DNA of 64,000 nt, taken from positions 50,745,008 through 50,809,007 of the forward strand of contig NC_135718.1 of NCBI RefSeq assembly GCF_964656455.1, read 5' to 3'. The DNA is from Halichoerus grypus (Eukaryota; Chordata; Mammalia; Carnivora; Phocidae). The translations under genes were made by a program, and so were the position numbers. The notes beneath the pieces were generated by a model. That model saw only the letters and a program-made list of their open reading frames with translations. It was not told the origin of the DNA and did no database searches. Positions 11,086 through 23,262 of this stretch are shown piece after piece (within the stretch, counting starts at the first letter, position 1; every line of letters starts with the position of its first letter).

Positions 11086-12229
11086 CCAGCCAAGATGGAG
11101 TAACAGGAACTGGATTTATTCTCCCACCTGAAACAATTAAAACATAGTACAAAATATATGAGACAATTTTTGAGACACTGAAAATGAAGCAACAAAGATG
11201 GGAAATCAACAAGGTGAGCCATACACTTTTCCCAACTTACTGCTTTGAGAGTTTCCAGGATGCAGCAAAGGCAGGAAGAATTTCCAGGCAGAGCTTAGTT
11301 AAGGAGACAGAGCTAAGATGACCTCTGAGGAAACCAAGGTATCTAGCATTTGCGGGATAGATTCCTGGAGAGAAGAGAGCTGCACAGACAGACAACCTCA
11401 GAGATGTGCAGTTCTCCCTTAAATACTCAGCAAAGTACTGGCCAGTGCATGGTGTATGAGGATGCTCCCTCTGAACTATCAGAGAAGATTAGAGGGCCAA
11501 GAATATTTCCTGTTTCCACCAGCCAAACTGGAAACCTGCATTTTTCACTGAGCATTGAGTAGAGTGCTTAGAAGGGTCTTGCAAAATTAGCCCTAGACAA
11601 ACACTACTCTGGTTCCACTAACAAATTTTAAAGGCAAGGCCCAAAAGGATCAAACTGTTTCAAGGAACTTAATGGCATACAGAACAAAGCTCAAAAAGAT
11701 TTATACAAACACAAAGTACTCAACAAAGTAAAATTCAAAATGTCTGGCATTCATCAAAAATTACCACCTATGTAAAGAAGAAAATGCAACTCATAAAGAG
11801 GAGAAAAATCAATCAATAAAAACCCAGAACTGACACAGACATTAGAATCAGTGGACAAGAACATTAATACAGTTATTGTATCTGTATCCATATTTCCAGA
11901 AGCTGGAGGAGAGAGCAAACATGTTAAGTAGAGAAATGGAAGACACAAAAAAGACCCATATCAACTTATAGAAAATAAAATTGACCACATCATCAGCAAA
12001 CTGTAGAACTCAAGCAGCCTCATAAATAAGTATATAATTATACAATATTATGTAGTATATATTAGATATAATATAAACACACACACACACAACGTGAATC
12101 CCCAAAGGAAAAGAGAGAGAAAGAAGAAATAGTGGCCACTATTTTTCAGCAAACTACTACTAAAGCTTACACAAGAAGAAATAGATATCCTGAACATTCC
12201 TGCATCTCTTATAGAAATCAAATTTATAG

Positions 12230-12433
12230 GGGCGCCTGTGTGGCTCAGTCGTTGAGCATCTGCCTTCGGCTCAGGTCATGGTCCCGGGGTCCTGGGATCG
12301 AGCCCCGCGTTGGTCTCCCTGCTCAGCAGGGGGCCTGCTTCTCCCTCTCCCTCTCCCACCCCCCCGTTTGTGTTCCCTCTCTCACTGTGTCTCTCTCTGT
12401 CAAAAAAATGAATAAAATCTTAAAAAAAAAAAA
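12230..12433 (+). mobile_element. Carnivoran SINE
   Basis: Full-length SINE, with a perfect 17-bp target-site duplication agaaatcaaatttatag at 12,213-12,229 and 12,434-12,450. Confidence 0.97.
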
Positions 12434-13091
12434 AGAAATCAAATTTATAGTCATAAACCTTCCCAGTCTCAGATGACTTTACTGGCAAATTCTATCAAAC
12501 ATTTAAGTTAGAAATAACATCAATTCTACACACTCTTCCAGAAAGTTGAAGAGAATAGAATACTCCTGAACTCATTCTATGAGGCTCACGTTACTTTACC
12601 AATCTAGACAAAGACACTACTAAAAAAGAAAACTGTTGACCAATATCCCTTGATATAAAAATGCTTAACAAAATTTTAGCAAACTGAATCCAATAATATA
12701 TAAAAAGAGTAATACATTATGACCAGGTAGGGTTTATCCCAGGGATGCAAGATTGATTTAACATTCAAAAATCAATTAATATGATACATCATATTAATAG
12801 AATAAAGGTGATAAAAGAAAACAGTTGATTATCTCAATTGATATAGAAAAAGAACTTGACAAAATCCAGCACCCATCCATGATGAAAATTCTCAGAAACT
12901 AGAAATAGAAAGAAATATCCTTGACCTGATAAAGGGCACTACAGGAAGTTCACAGCTAGCATCACACTTAATGATGAGAGACCTAATGCTTTTCCCTTAA
13001 GATCAGGAACAAGATAGTAATGTCACTCTTGTTACTCCTGGTCAACATTGTACTAGAGGTTCTAGACAATCCAATAAGGCAAGAAAAGATT

Positions 13092-13489
13092 TTTTTTTTT
13101 AAGAGAGAGACAGTATGCGTGTGGGGGGATGGGGCAGAGGGAGAGAGAGAATCTTTTTTTTTCTTTTTTTTAAAGATTTTATTTATTTATTTGACAGAGA
13201 GAGGGAACACAAGCAGGGGGGAGTGGGAGAGGGAGAAGCAGGCTTCCCGCGGAGCAGGGAGCCCAATGCAGGGCTCGATCCCAGGACCCTGGGACCATGA
13301 CCTGAGCCAAAGGCAGACGCTTAACGGCTGAGCCACCCAGATGCCCCGGGAGAGAGAGTATCTTAAGCAGGCTCTACGCCCAGCATGGAGCCTGATGTGG
13401 GGCTCCATCTCAAGATCCTGACCGAGATCATGACCTGAGCTGAAATCAAGAGTCGGATGCTTTAACCTACTGAGCCATCCAGGTGCCCC
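13092..13489 (-). mobile_element. Older carnivoran SINE, antisense, containing a second SINE
   Basis: Outer element: poly(T) and a GA-rich tract at 13,092-13,152, resuming at 13,348 with 'cttaagcaggctctacgccc' and ending in the antisense head at 13,489. Perfect target-site duplications aaggcaagaaaagatt lie at 13,076-13,091 and 13,490-13,505. Confidence 0.93.
13153..13347 (-). mobile_element. Younger carnivoran SINE nested in an older SINE
   Basis: This is an antisense full-length element inserted in the GA-rich tail region of the outer SINE. The flanking gagagagagtatc/gagagagagaatc sequences act as target-site duplications. Confidence 0.93.
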
Positions 13490-14108
13490 AAGGCAAGAAA
13501 AGATTTTTAAGAGGGCATCCAGAATGGAAAAGAAGAAACAAATTGTCTTTATTTGCATATGAAATGATTATCTATGTAGAAAATCCATAGGTATCTACAA
13601 AAACCTACTAAAACTGAGTTTAGCAAGATTGCAGGATACAAGATCCATGTCTAAAAATCAATTGTGTTTCTATATCTAGCAATGAACAACTGGAAATTTA
13701 AACAGAAACTCAAACTCCATTGTAGTAGAAATTAGAATGACTATCATCAATCAAAAAGATAAGAGATAACAAGTGTTGGCAAAAATGTCGAGAAAAGGGA
13801 ACCCTTATGCACTGTTGGTAAGAATGTAATTTGGTGCAGCCACTATAGAAAACAGAATGGAAGATCCTCAAAACATTACAAAATAGAACTACCATATGAT
13901 CCAGCAATATCCAGTATATGCTTACTTCTGGGTATATAACCAAAGGAAATGAAAACAGGAGAACAAAGAGATACCTATACTCCCATGTTCATTGTAGCAT
14001 TATTCACAATAGCCAAGATACAGAAACAACCTAAGTGTCCATCAATTGATGAATCTCTCAGCCAAGAGAAAGGAGATCCTGCCATTTGCAACAACATGGA
14101 TGGAATTT

Positions 14109-14303
14109 TTTTTTTTTTTAAAGATTTTATTTATTTGCGAGAGAGAGAATGAGAGACAGAGAGCATGAGAGGGAGGAGGGTCAGAGGGAGAAGCAGACTC
14201 CCTGCTGAGCAGGGAGCCCGATGTGGGACTCGATCCCGGGACTCCAGGATCATGACCTGAGCCGAAGGCAGTCGCTTAACCAACTGAGCCACCCAGGCGC
14301 CCC
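14109..14303 (-). mobile_element. Carnivoran SINE, antisense
   Basis: Full-length element with perfect target-site duplications aacatggatggaattt at 14,093-14,108 and 14,304-14,319. Confidence 0.97.
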
Positions 14304-14736
14304 AACATGGATGGAATTTGAAGGCATTATGCTAAGTGAAATAAACCAGGCAGAAAAAAAAAAAAATAATGCATGGTATCACTTACATATGGAATCTAAA
14401 AAACGGTCAAACTCATAGAAACAGTGGAAAATTAGCTGTCAGAGACAGGGGTTGGGAATACAGGAAGAGGTTGGTAAAAGGGTACAACATTCAGCTATAA
14501 CATGAATAAGGTCTGAGGATCTAATGTAAAACATGGTGACTATGGTTGATAACACTGTATTGCATAATTGAAATTTGCTAAGAGCATAGAGATTAAATAT
14601 TCTCACCCCCCCCAAAAAAAGATAAATGCATGAAGTGATGGATGTCAATTAACTAGATGGTGGGGGGAGGGGACTCCTTTCACAAGGTATATGTGTATCA
14701 AATTGCTGTATGTCCACTTTAAATACCTTACAATTT

Positions 14737-14941
14737 GGGGGCGCCTGGGTGGTGCAGTCAGTTAAAGCTTCCGACTCTTGGTTTCGGCTCAGGTCATGAT
14801 CTCGGGGTCATGGGATTGAGCCCAGCATCGGCTCAGCATGGAGTCTGCTTGTCCCTCTCCCTCTGCTCTGCCCCCCGCTCACACTGTCTCTCTCACACGC
14901 ACTCTCTCTCTAAAATAAATAAATAAAATCTTTAAAAAAAT
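14737..14941 (+). mobile_element. Carnivoran SINE
   Basis: Full-length element with target-site duplications aaatac/tcttacaattt at about 14,721-14,736 and 14,942-14,957, which differ at one base. Confidence 0.96.
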
Positions 14942-16489
14942 AAATATCTTACAATTTTGTCAAATATACCTCAATAAAGCTTTAAATGTTTTTAAAAATC
15001 ATATAATACCATCAAATATATGAACTATTTAGGGATAAATCTGACAAAAGATGTGTTAAGACTTACATACTGAAAACTACAAACCATTACTGAGAAAGTA
15101 AAGAAGACCTAAATAAATGGAGAAATATACCAGGTTCATAGGTCAAGAGATGGTCAGACAGTGACTTGTCCCCCAGATTCATGGACAGCATCCAAGGAAT
15201 CCTAATCAAAATCCTAGCAGACTTTTGGCAGAACCTGACAAATTCTAAACTGATTCTAAAATTCATATGGAAATACAAAAAACTTACAATATCCGAATGA
15301 CTTTGAAAAGCAACAAAGGTGGGAGTCTAGCACTACTTGATATCAGGACCTGTTGGAAAGCTGCAGTTAGCAAGATAGTGTGGAACTGGCATCAAGAGAG
15401 ATCAATGGAACAGAAAGAGACCCACACATATGTGGACAATAAATTTTCAACAAAGATGCAAAGTCAATTCAGTGAAGAAAGGCTAGTCTTTTCAACAAAT
15501 GGTGCTGAAACAATTGGACATGTATATGTTTAAAAAAATGCAGTTCAAGCTCTACCTCATGCCATATGCAAAACATTAGATCAAAATGGATCATAGACTT
15601 ACCACGTAAAACCTAAAACTGGAAATTTCTAGAAATCTTTGTACCTTGAGTTAAGCAAAAATTTCTTAGATATGACATCAAAAGCAGGATACATAAAGGA
15701 GAAAAATGATGAATTGGACTTGATCAAAATTAAAGTTTTCTACTCTTCAAAAAGCACCGTTCAGAGAATGAAAAGACAAGTCATACATTTGAAGGAATAT
15801 GGGCAAATCACACATCTGAGAGAGGACTTGTATCTCGAAAACATGAAGAACTCTCAAAATTCAAAAATAAGAAAACAAACAACTCAATATAAAAATATGC
15901 AACACAATATTTGAACAGACACTTTCCCAAGAAGATATACATATGGCAAATACCAGTCAATAGGGAAATGCAAATGAAAGCCACATTAGAATACCACTGC
16001 ACACCTATTAGAATACATAGTTGAAATCTAAAAACTGACCATACCAAGTGTTGGTAAGGATGTGGAAGAACTGGAACATTCATACACCGTGGCTAGGAAT
16101 GTAACATGGTTCGATCACTTTGGAAAACAGTTTGACAGTCTCTCCAGGAAGTTAAATATATACCTAGCATATGATCCAGCTTGTTCCCAGATACGTGCCC
16201 AGAAGAAAGGAGAGCATAGATCCACATGAAGACCTGTAGACAAATGTTTTAGCAGTTTTATTTGTAATAGCCCAAAACTGGAAACAACCCAAATATCCAT
16301 CCACCGATGAATGGGCAAACAAGTGCTCTATTAAAAGAACAAAGTGCTAAGGAGCTACTTGCACACCATACCCACAGCAGCCAAAAGATGGAAGCAATCC
16401 AAATGTCCACGGACGGAAGAATGGATAAACAAAATGGGCTCTCTACATGCAATGGAATAGTAGTCAGCCTTTAAAAGAAAGGAAATTCT

Positions 16490-16744
16490 TAAAACCTTTA
16501 AAAAAAAAAAAAAGGCTGGCACTTAACGGACTGAGCCACCCAGATGCCCCCCGGGGCGCCTGGGTGGCTCAGTCATTAAGCATCTGCCTTCGGCTCAGGT
16601 CATGATCCCAGGGTCCTGGGATCGAGCCCCACCTCGGGCTCCCTGCTCCGCGGGAGGCCTGCTTCTCCCTCCCCCACCCCCCCTGCTGTGTTCCCTCTCT
16701 CGCTGTGTCTCTCTCTGTCAAATAAATAAATAAAACCTTTAAAA

Positions 16745-16773
<29 letters not shown>
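16490..16773 (+). mobile_element. Carnivoran SINE with inverted 5' end
   Basis: One pair of target-site duplications (aaaagaaa[g/c]gaaattct at 16,473-16,489 and 16,774-16,790) encloses an antisense SINE head (16,515-16,550), a 2-bp spacer and a complete sense SINE from 16,553. A long (AAAT)n tail runs to 16,773. The two heads form an inverted repeat with 18 of 20 matching positions. Confidence 0.9.
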
Positions 16774-16775
<2 letters not shown>

Positions 16776-17101
16776 AAGAAACGAAATTCTGACATTTGCT
16801 ACAACATGGATGAACCCCGAGGACACTATGCTCAGTGACATAAACCAGACATAAAAAGACAAATACCGTCCAGTTCCTCTTATTATGACATATCTAAAGT
16901 TGTCAAATTCATAGAGACAGACAGTAGAAGGGTGGCGGTCAGGGAGTGGGGGAGGGGAGAATAAGGAGTTATTGTTTAATAGGCACAAAGTTTTAGTTTG
17001 GCAAGATGAAAAGAGTTCTGTGGATGGATGGTGGAAACAGCTGCACCATGAAGTGAGTGTACTTAACACCACTCTTAGAACTTAGAAATGGTTAAGATGG
17101 T

Positions 17102-17285
17102 AGGGGGACGCCTGGATGGCTCAGTCAGTTAAGCGTCTGCCTTCGGCTCAGGTCATGATCCCCGGGTCCTGGGATCGAGTCCCACATCAGGCTCCCTGCT
17201 CGGCGGGGAGTCTGCCTCTGCCTCTCCCCCTGCTCATGCCCTCTCTCTCTCTCTCTCTCAAATAAACAAATAAAATCTTTTTAAA
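17102..17285 (+). mobile_element. Carnivoran SINE in L1 3' UTR
   Basis: A slightly diverged head (gggggacgcctggatggctc) with imperfect target-site duplications aaatggttaa[g]atggt at about 17,085 and 17,286. Confidence 0.93.
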
Positions 17286-17345
17286 AAATGGTTAAGGTGG
17301 TCAATTTTATGTTATGTGTATTTTATTACAATTAAAAAATTTTAA

Positions 17346-18139
17346 ACTTCTTTGTTTTTAGTGCCACAGAAAGAGATTCCTTGCAAGTCTCCTAGACAGC
17401 TTCCTGGAGGAGGTGTCATTTGAGTGAGATCCAAGGAGAATAGAATTTACCCGGAGAACAGGACTTGGGCATCCCAGGCAGGGGACAGCTTGAGCAAAGG
17501 CAGGGAGTCCGGGACTGGCTGTAGGACGTGGGGTCAGAGAGCCGGCAGGCAGCGGGGCATCTGGGGCTGGCGGCGGGGGCAGGGGGTTGCAGAATGAGGC
17601 TGAAAAGTAGACTGGACCCACGCCACAAGGGCCTCTCGGCCTCTGTTAGAGAAGAGACATTTGTAAACATCAGCCCTGAGGGAGCCAGACCCACAGCGCC
17701 ATGGCTCCATCAAGACAGCCATTCGGGAAGGGAAAGACTTGGGATCGGCTCTGGACAGTCGTGGAAAAATAAACATGTCCCTGGACATTCAGGAAACGCT
17801 CGGCAAGGCTGTGTCCAGGCGGGGCTGTTTGCTTATTTGTGACTTTCCTGCTTTCCATCACCCTGTCAGCAGCCACCCTGCCCCTATCCTGACCCTGACA
17901 CCTGGCCCAGCCTGGCCTCAGTCATTGGCTTCAGAAGATAGCGGGTCCCTGGGAGGAGAAGGCAGGCGGGAGGGGCAGCACACATAGGGTGGGCGGGTGA
18001 GTGTGTGTGTCAGAGTGCATTTGCACACTAGCAGGTCAGCAGCATCGTGATTGGCAGATGTGTGTGTGGGTGTGTTTGCACACATGTGCACGAGTGGGTC
18101 TGGGTCACACCAGACAGTGTAGTGGGGGCCAGGGTGAGG
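17346..18139. other. Intergenic; possible L2-like relic, then GT-rich sequence
   Basis: Positions 17,385-17,530 resemble an old L2-type segment (cttcctggaggaggtgtcat), low confidence. Positions 18,001-18,110 are GT-rich. The open frames here lack domain content. Confidence 0.35.
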
Positions 18140-18360
18140 CAGTGTGGACTCTAGCCCCAGACGGACTGGGTCCAAATCCAAACTCAGGCAAGTTACTTAG
18201 CCCCTCTGTGCCTCAGTTTTTATGTCTGTTAAATGGGAAAAATAAGATCACCAATCTCACAGGGTTGTGGAAAGGACTGACACGAATTCATGAATAAAAT
18301 GCACTAGATGAAATGGTGCTGGTACATAGTAAGTGCCTAATAAGTGCTAGCTAGCAGTTT
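18140..18360 (+). repeat. MIR SINE
   Basis: MIR order is present: 'tggactctagccccagacgg', 'tgtgcctcagtttttatg', 'cagggttgtggaaaggact', 'acatagtaagtgcctaataa'. Confidence 0.85.
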
Positions 18361-19734
18361 TTATTCCTAAGTGTACCCATGTGCGTGTGTGTGCACACAA
18401 GTGTGTGTCTGCATGGGTTCTGAGTGTGGAAATGTGAGCAGCCTTGTAGTGAATGAGCACGAATGCTCTCAAGGGCTCGTGTGCCAGGATTTGGGGAAGA
18501 ACAGCCATCACGAGCCAAGTGCCAACCCCCAGGGTGCTTTCCCAGCCTGACACCCAGACCTTAAGAGCCGGAGGCCCAGCCTCCCTGTGGAGGCAAGTGA
18601 GGCCTTTGGGCAGCTTCCTTCTCCACAGCGCTGGGCCCTGGGGAGCAGGCCCTACACAAGGCTGGCTTCTTCCTGCCTTGGGCTATTCAAGCCTCCTGTT
18701 GTCTTTCCATTTCCTCAGGCTGGAGGATCATGCGTACTTTCTTCTATCAAAGGTCACTGACCCCAAAAAGAAATCAAGCGAGGGTCATATACAAAAATCA
18801 ACTTAATCTGGGAACTGTTTTTCCTTGAAAAATAACAAAGGAACTCAACTCCTCTGCTTTTTAAATCAAGAACAGCAAGTGGTGCCAATTCTAAAAAAAA
18901 AAAAAAAAGTCTTCAATTTCATATTATGTGAAATTGCTTTACAAAGGATAAAGCACTTTACAGATGTGAGGAAGTCTTCTCTTTGAGAGTCACAGCACAC
19001 CCCACTAGGGCGGGGGAGGATCTGGGAATGGGGGAAAAGAAAGACCAAAAAGAAACCTGTGGTTTGGAGTTGAGCAGTTCATCCAGGATGCGAACCTCAG
19101 GTCCAGCTTCTGGGTTCACACAGGCTATAACCACCGCCCTCTGGTCTTGAACTGCCCTCTCAAACCTTCAGAGGTTAAATTCCAGCTAGAAATAGGGGGT
19201 TTTGGAATCAGCCTGGCCTGGATTCAAGTTCCACTCTGCCGTCACCAGCAGGGCCGCTTTGTTCAACTCTGCGTCCCTGGAATTGTGTCCTCTCAGTTGT
19301 GTCCCTGAGCACTCATTGCTGGGGACACATGATGAGTAAGACATGGGATCAGTATTGCAGTGAGAATTTTGAGTTTTATGTCGGCTTTGGAGGCCTCAAA
19401 GCCTGATTCTGTGCCTTCCTCACCTCCTGACTCCAAGCAACAGTCTAGAGCCACCCAGCTTCCTTGTCTCTAATTGTCCCCCAGTATCTATTATTCCTCT
19501 TCTCCCTTTCAGTGGCAGCAACCACTTAATGTCCCCTGAACACATGGCTCTCCAACTAAAGACTTCATTTCCCAGACTCCCTTGCAGCTGGGCGTGGCCC
19601 TCTAAGTTCCCACCAATGGGATGTGAGAAGAAGTGATGTGTGTCCTGAGAAGGAAGCAGCTTGCCTTCCCATTCCTCCTCCCCTTCCTGAACTCTACCAG
19701 GACGGCTGGCGGAGTTCCTTTCAGCCAGGAGGTA
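18361..19734. other. Intergenic, mostly unique
   Basis: Positions 18,780-18,975 are AT-rich and repeat-free and may be a conserved element. Positions 19,550-19,640 carry an old unidentified repeat-like phrase (catttcccagactcccttgc). No exon was seen. Confidence 0.35.
19131..19146 (-). promoter_or_regulatory. CTCF-like motif
   Basis: The reverse strand reads gaccagagggcggtgg, close to the CTCF core (AGRKGGCR). It is a single motif in intergenic DNA; occupancy is unknown. Confidence 0.35.
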
Positions 19735-19955
19735 AGGACAATAGTCTAGAGATACGGTGTTCAGTAATGGAGCCATTAGCCACATGTGTCTATTTAAATT
19801 AATTAAAATTAAATAAAATTTAAACACGCTCTAGCTACCTTTCAAGTGCTCAACGGACACATGTGGCCAGTGGCTACTGTGCTTGCACACACACTAAGAA
19901 GACTTTCATCATCACCGAAAGTTCTACTGGACAGCACTGTCCTGGAGGATGTGGA
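19735..19955. repeat. Nonautonomous hAT-Charlie DNA transposon relic (MER58-like)
   Basis: The phrase 'tagccacatgtgtctattta', an AT-rich centre, then 'cacatgtggccagtggctac' and the terminus 'ttctactggacagcactgtc' match a Charlie-type MITE. The family name is from memory. Confidence 0.6.
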
Positions 19956-20137
19956 GCAACAAGACAGAAGGAACCTGGGTCCATGGACAACTTTGAGGAG
20001 CAGAGTCACCCTACAAACTCCCCTTCCCCGACTGCCCATCACTTTATGTTTTTACAAGAGAGAAATAAACCCGTCTTTATCTTTTTGTCAATGCAGTCAA
20101 ACCAATATCCTAATAAATACTTTTAAAAAACCATTGA

Positions 20138-20330
20138 GGGGTACCTGGGTGGCTCAGTTGGTTAAGCATCCAACTCTTGATTTTGGCTCAGGTCATGATC
20201 TCAGGGTCACAGGATCGAGCCCTGAGTTGCGCTCCACATTCAGTGGGAGTCTCCTTGAGATTCTCTCTTTCCCTCTCCCCCTGCTTGTGCACTCTCTCTC
20301 TCTTAAATAAATAAATAAATCGTTTTTTAA
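20138..20330 (+). mobile_element. Carnivoran SINE
   Basis: Head ggggtacctgggtggctcag, A-rich tail ending (AAAT)n, and target-site duplications of the form taaaaaaaccatt on both sides. Confidence 0.93.
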
Positions 20331-22009
20331 AAAAACCATTTAAGTTACCAGAGACAGTTTCTATTGCTTGCAACTAATAATGTTGACTGTTAAAAAAACA
20401 AGTAAAACAAGAAAGGAGAAAGGGGGGTTGCTGATGTGGTCTGGGGGATCAGGGAAGGCTTTCTTGGGAAAATGCTGTTTATGCCAAGACCATTGCCACC
20501 TCCTCCATCCACAGCAATGAAACTGGGTTTAGCTCTTTGGGTCATACAGTGCCCAGGCCAAAGTGGGCACACAATGTGAGAGAGGATGACCCTCCCCATG
20601 GATGGACCTAGATTTATTCACCCACAGAAAATGGCAGATCCCAGTTCTGAGGCAGAAAATGTGTAAGATGAGCCATGTTACACCAGTTAGCAAGGACTCT
20701 CCAAACACCGCAAGGGTAGTGCCAAAAGGACTCAGGAGCCAACTGAAGTGTTCCTATCGGACAAAGATGGGACAAGTTGGGCACCAATAATAAAACTAAC
20801 TGCAATGGATTTGAAATGCATCAATATGTTTAAATCTATACATTCATAATGACACTAAAAGCAAACAAGCCCAGGAAGATGATAGGAAACTAACTTGTTC
20901 TTTTGAAGACTAGTAAATAAAAGGACAAATCCAGCCTTATTCTGCCTTTCCTATATCAATTGTACTCAGTAACCAAATGGTAGACAAAGAGAAGTTTCTC
21001 TTTGCTCGCAAATGAAGAAGAAACGATAGTTTTTGCAGCCCCTTATGAATTTATGGACATAGGTATTGAATATCAGTGGTCCTTAATATCACACACACAC
21101 CCAAAAAAGACACCCAGACATTATGTGTCTCCTGAAGGAAGAATACACCACAGAGTAGCCTTGCCAAAAAAAGAAAAAAAAAAACTAAAACAAAACAAAA
21201 AACCCTAAATCATATCAAACCTGTAGATCCAGCTTCCAATTTATAGGAAATTCAGAGTCCAGAGGAGGTTTGCTAAACATACATTTCGAAAATGCAGGCT
21301 ATGAGAAACTCTTCTGAACAACATTCTAGTTTCTTCAACAAATCAACTTCAGGAAAAAAAAAATAGAGGAGGCACTTGTGGATTGAAAAAGACTTAGAGA
21401 TATATCATCAACTGATCACAACGTGCAGACCCTATTTAGATCCTGACTCTGACAAACTAAAATTTTTTTAAAGTATGACATTAATGAGACATTTGGAAAT
21501 TTGGATAACGCCCAGATATTTGATGATCTTAAGGAATTACTATTCTTCTAGGTGTAATAATGGTATTATCAGATGAAATGATGTGATGTGTGGGATTTCC
21601 TTCAATATAATCTGGAAAGGACAGAAGTATATGGGGATGTGGATGAAATTAAATGGTCATGCATTGATAATTGTTGAAGTTGGGTGATGGGTACACAGGG
21701 GTTCATTACACTCTTCTCTTTCTGCTTTGATATGAAATTTTCTGTTTGACATCTTCTTAAAGACCCCTTTGGCATCTTTATCTGTTTGAAATTTTCTAAA
21801 AATATATATATTCTTCAATAATTCACCACACACAAAATCCCAAGGCGCAAACTAAGATGACTGGACCAAGGCAGAATTTGGTTTCTGCTGCCTTCCCCAC
21901 CCCACCAAGAGCCACCTCCCTCTCTACCAGCCAGCCCACTAGGTCCCAAGCCTGTCCCATGGTGATTTTAGACCTCAATAACCTTCCCTGCCACTGGGTC
22001 TTTTTGTTG
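20331..22009. other. AT-rich intergenic DNA, probably decayed old repeats
   Basis: Positions 21,400-21,800 resemble an old LINE-1 3' UTR (for example 'gttgggtgatgggtacacag'). Assignment is uncertain. No exon or RNA gene was recognised. Confidence 0.35.
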
Positions 22010-22170
22010 TTGTTTTAGTAACTGCCTTATTGAAATAAAGTTCACACATCATACAATTCACCCATTTAAAAGGTGCAGTTCAGTGGTTTTTGGTATAGTC
22101 ACAGAAATGTGCAACCATCACCACAGTCAATTTCCAAACATTGCCACTGGGTCTTTATCATATACACATT
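22010..22170 (-). repeat. LINE-1 (L1M) fragment, antisense
   Basis: It contains the characteristic antisense L1 block 'catacaattcacccattta', 'gtgcagttcagtggtttttg' and 'gtgcaaccatcaccacag'. Confidence 0.75.
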
Positions 22171-22297
22171 CCAAAAGTTCTTCATACCTTCAGATCTCAC
22201 ACAGAAAGAGTTGGAGTCTTGGTCCTTTCTCTTCCAGGAGGCTTCTGCATTTATGCCCATTTTCCCGCAGTGATACAAGTCCCATGTATCCTTTATG

Positions 22298-22364
22298 TTA
22301 CACACACACACACACGCACGCACGCACGCACGCGCACGCACACACACACACACACACACACACA
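22298..22364. repeat. (CA)n/(GCAC)n microsatellite
   Basis: About 66 bp of alternating CA with a central gcac-rich segment. It is a purine-pyrimidine alternation that could adopt Z-DNA and is likely length-variable. Confidence 0.97.
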
Positions 22365-23099
22365 GTGCCGCCTCACTGGCCACCCGACCACAGAATGACG
22401 GTCTTCCAAGCCCAGTCTCAGGATGAGCAGAGGCCAGGAGGCATGAAGCTGTGAGCACAAGGGATCCACAGGAACTGTTAGGTCGTTGAGAGGTGAAAGA
22501 AGCAGGAGACGGAGAAATCCTGGCAGGGCAGAGGAGACTAGAGCGCCCCTAGCCAGTAGGGGTGGCAGGTGCCCCTGCCCACAGGGAGGGGGCTGCTCCC
22601 TTCTGCCCTCCTCGCAGGCAGGGAAGCCCTGTGCCCTCACCACCCCTTTCCTGTGCTCCCCCCCAACTCCCGAGGCCTGTAAATCACGCAGGCTGCTAAG
22701 CCTGGGCAGTCACACCTTTCAAAGCTGTGGTTTCCTTTATTTGAGGACAAGAGACGTCTCCACTGTGGGCAGGCCGGCCAGGAGCCCTTTCTCCTTCCCG
22801 TCCTTCCTTCCCAAGGAATCAATCTTCTTAAACTTTATCCTCCCAGAGACCATCTGGATGAAAACCATTCAGGAAATTCGGCTGGGTACTAAGCCTAGAG
22901 CTCTCATCCATCTTGCCCTGTCAGAGCCCAGCTTTCTGGCCTCAAAGAATCTTTACAGCTGGGGCCACCATCGGCCTCCTGCACTCAGGGAGCCTCACCT
23001 TCCAGACAACACAGAACTGCAAACTGCCTTGCAGGCTTCTCCAGCCCTTGCCCTACTGCTAGACCCTTGGTCCCACTCTGCTATGTCACCTAGTTATAA
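22365..23099. other. Intergenic, nothing recognised
   Basis: A 208-codon open frame spans 22,486-23,112 on the + strand, but it has no start-context, domain or splice evidence and lies in GC-rich DNA. Most likely chance. Confidence 0.4.
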
Positions 23100-23262
23100 T
23101 ACTGAGAAGTAGTGTGGTAGAGTGGGAAGAATTCACATAGACCCGGGGCTGGAAACTTTCTCTGCTGTGTGACCTTGGCCAAGTGACCTGACTTCTCCCA
23201 GCCTCAGTGTCCTCACCAGTAATGGTAAAGATCAAATCAGATAATGTACTTTAAAATTATTC
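23100..23262 (+). repeat. MIR SINE fragment
   Basis: 'ctgtgtgaccttggccaagt' and 'cagcctcagtgtcctcacc' are the MIR core. Confidence 0.75.

Larger units (their letters stand above)
13715..14995 (+). mobile_element. 5'-truncated LINE-1 nested inside the older L1
   Basis: ORF2-end sequence ('gttcattgtagcattattca', about 13,986) leads to a 3' UTR ending 'tatacctcaataaagcttta' near 14,985. On either side the older L1 reads straight through: 'agcaatgaacaactgg' before it, and 'tttagggataaatctgacaa' after it, which normally follow one another in ORF2. The exact 5' boundary is estimated. Confidence 0.7.
11086..17345 (+). mobile_element. Ancient LINE-1 (L1M-type) complex, multiply interrupted
   Basis: A degenerate L1 runs in sense from near its 5' region (ccagccaagatgga, about 11,090) through ORF2-like sequence (12,450-13,700; 14,998-16,480) to the 3' UTR. 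That UTR carries 'gagttattgtttaat' near 16,965 and ends near 17,345 in 'ttatgttatgtgtatttta'. It is interrupted by a younger 5'-truncated L1 at about 13,715-14,995 and by at least six carnivoran SINEs. All reading frames are broken. Confidence 0.8.

Noticed and set aside
22298..22364. Possible CRISPR-like or satellite array
   Set aside because: Plain CA/GCAC microsatellite without spacers.
22486..23112. 208-codon open frame on the + strand
   Set aside because: No domain or splice support; ends in a MIR.
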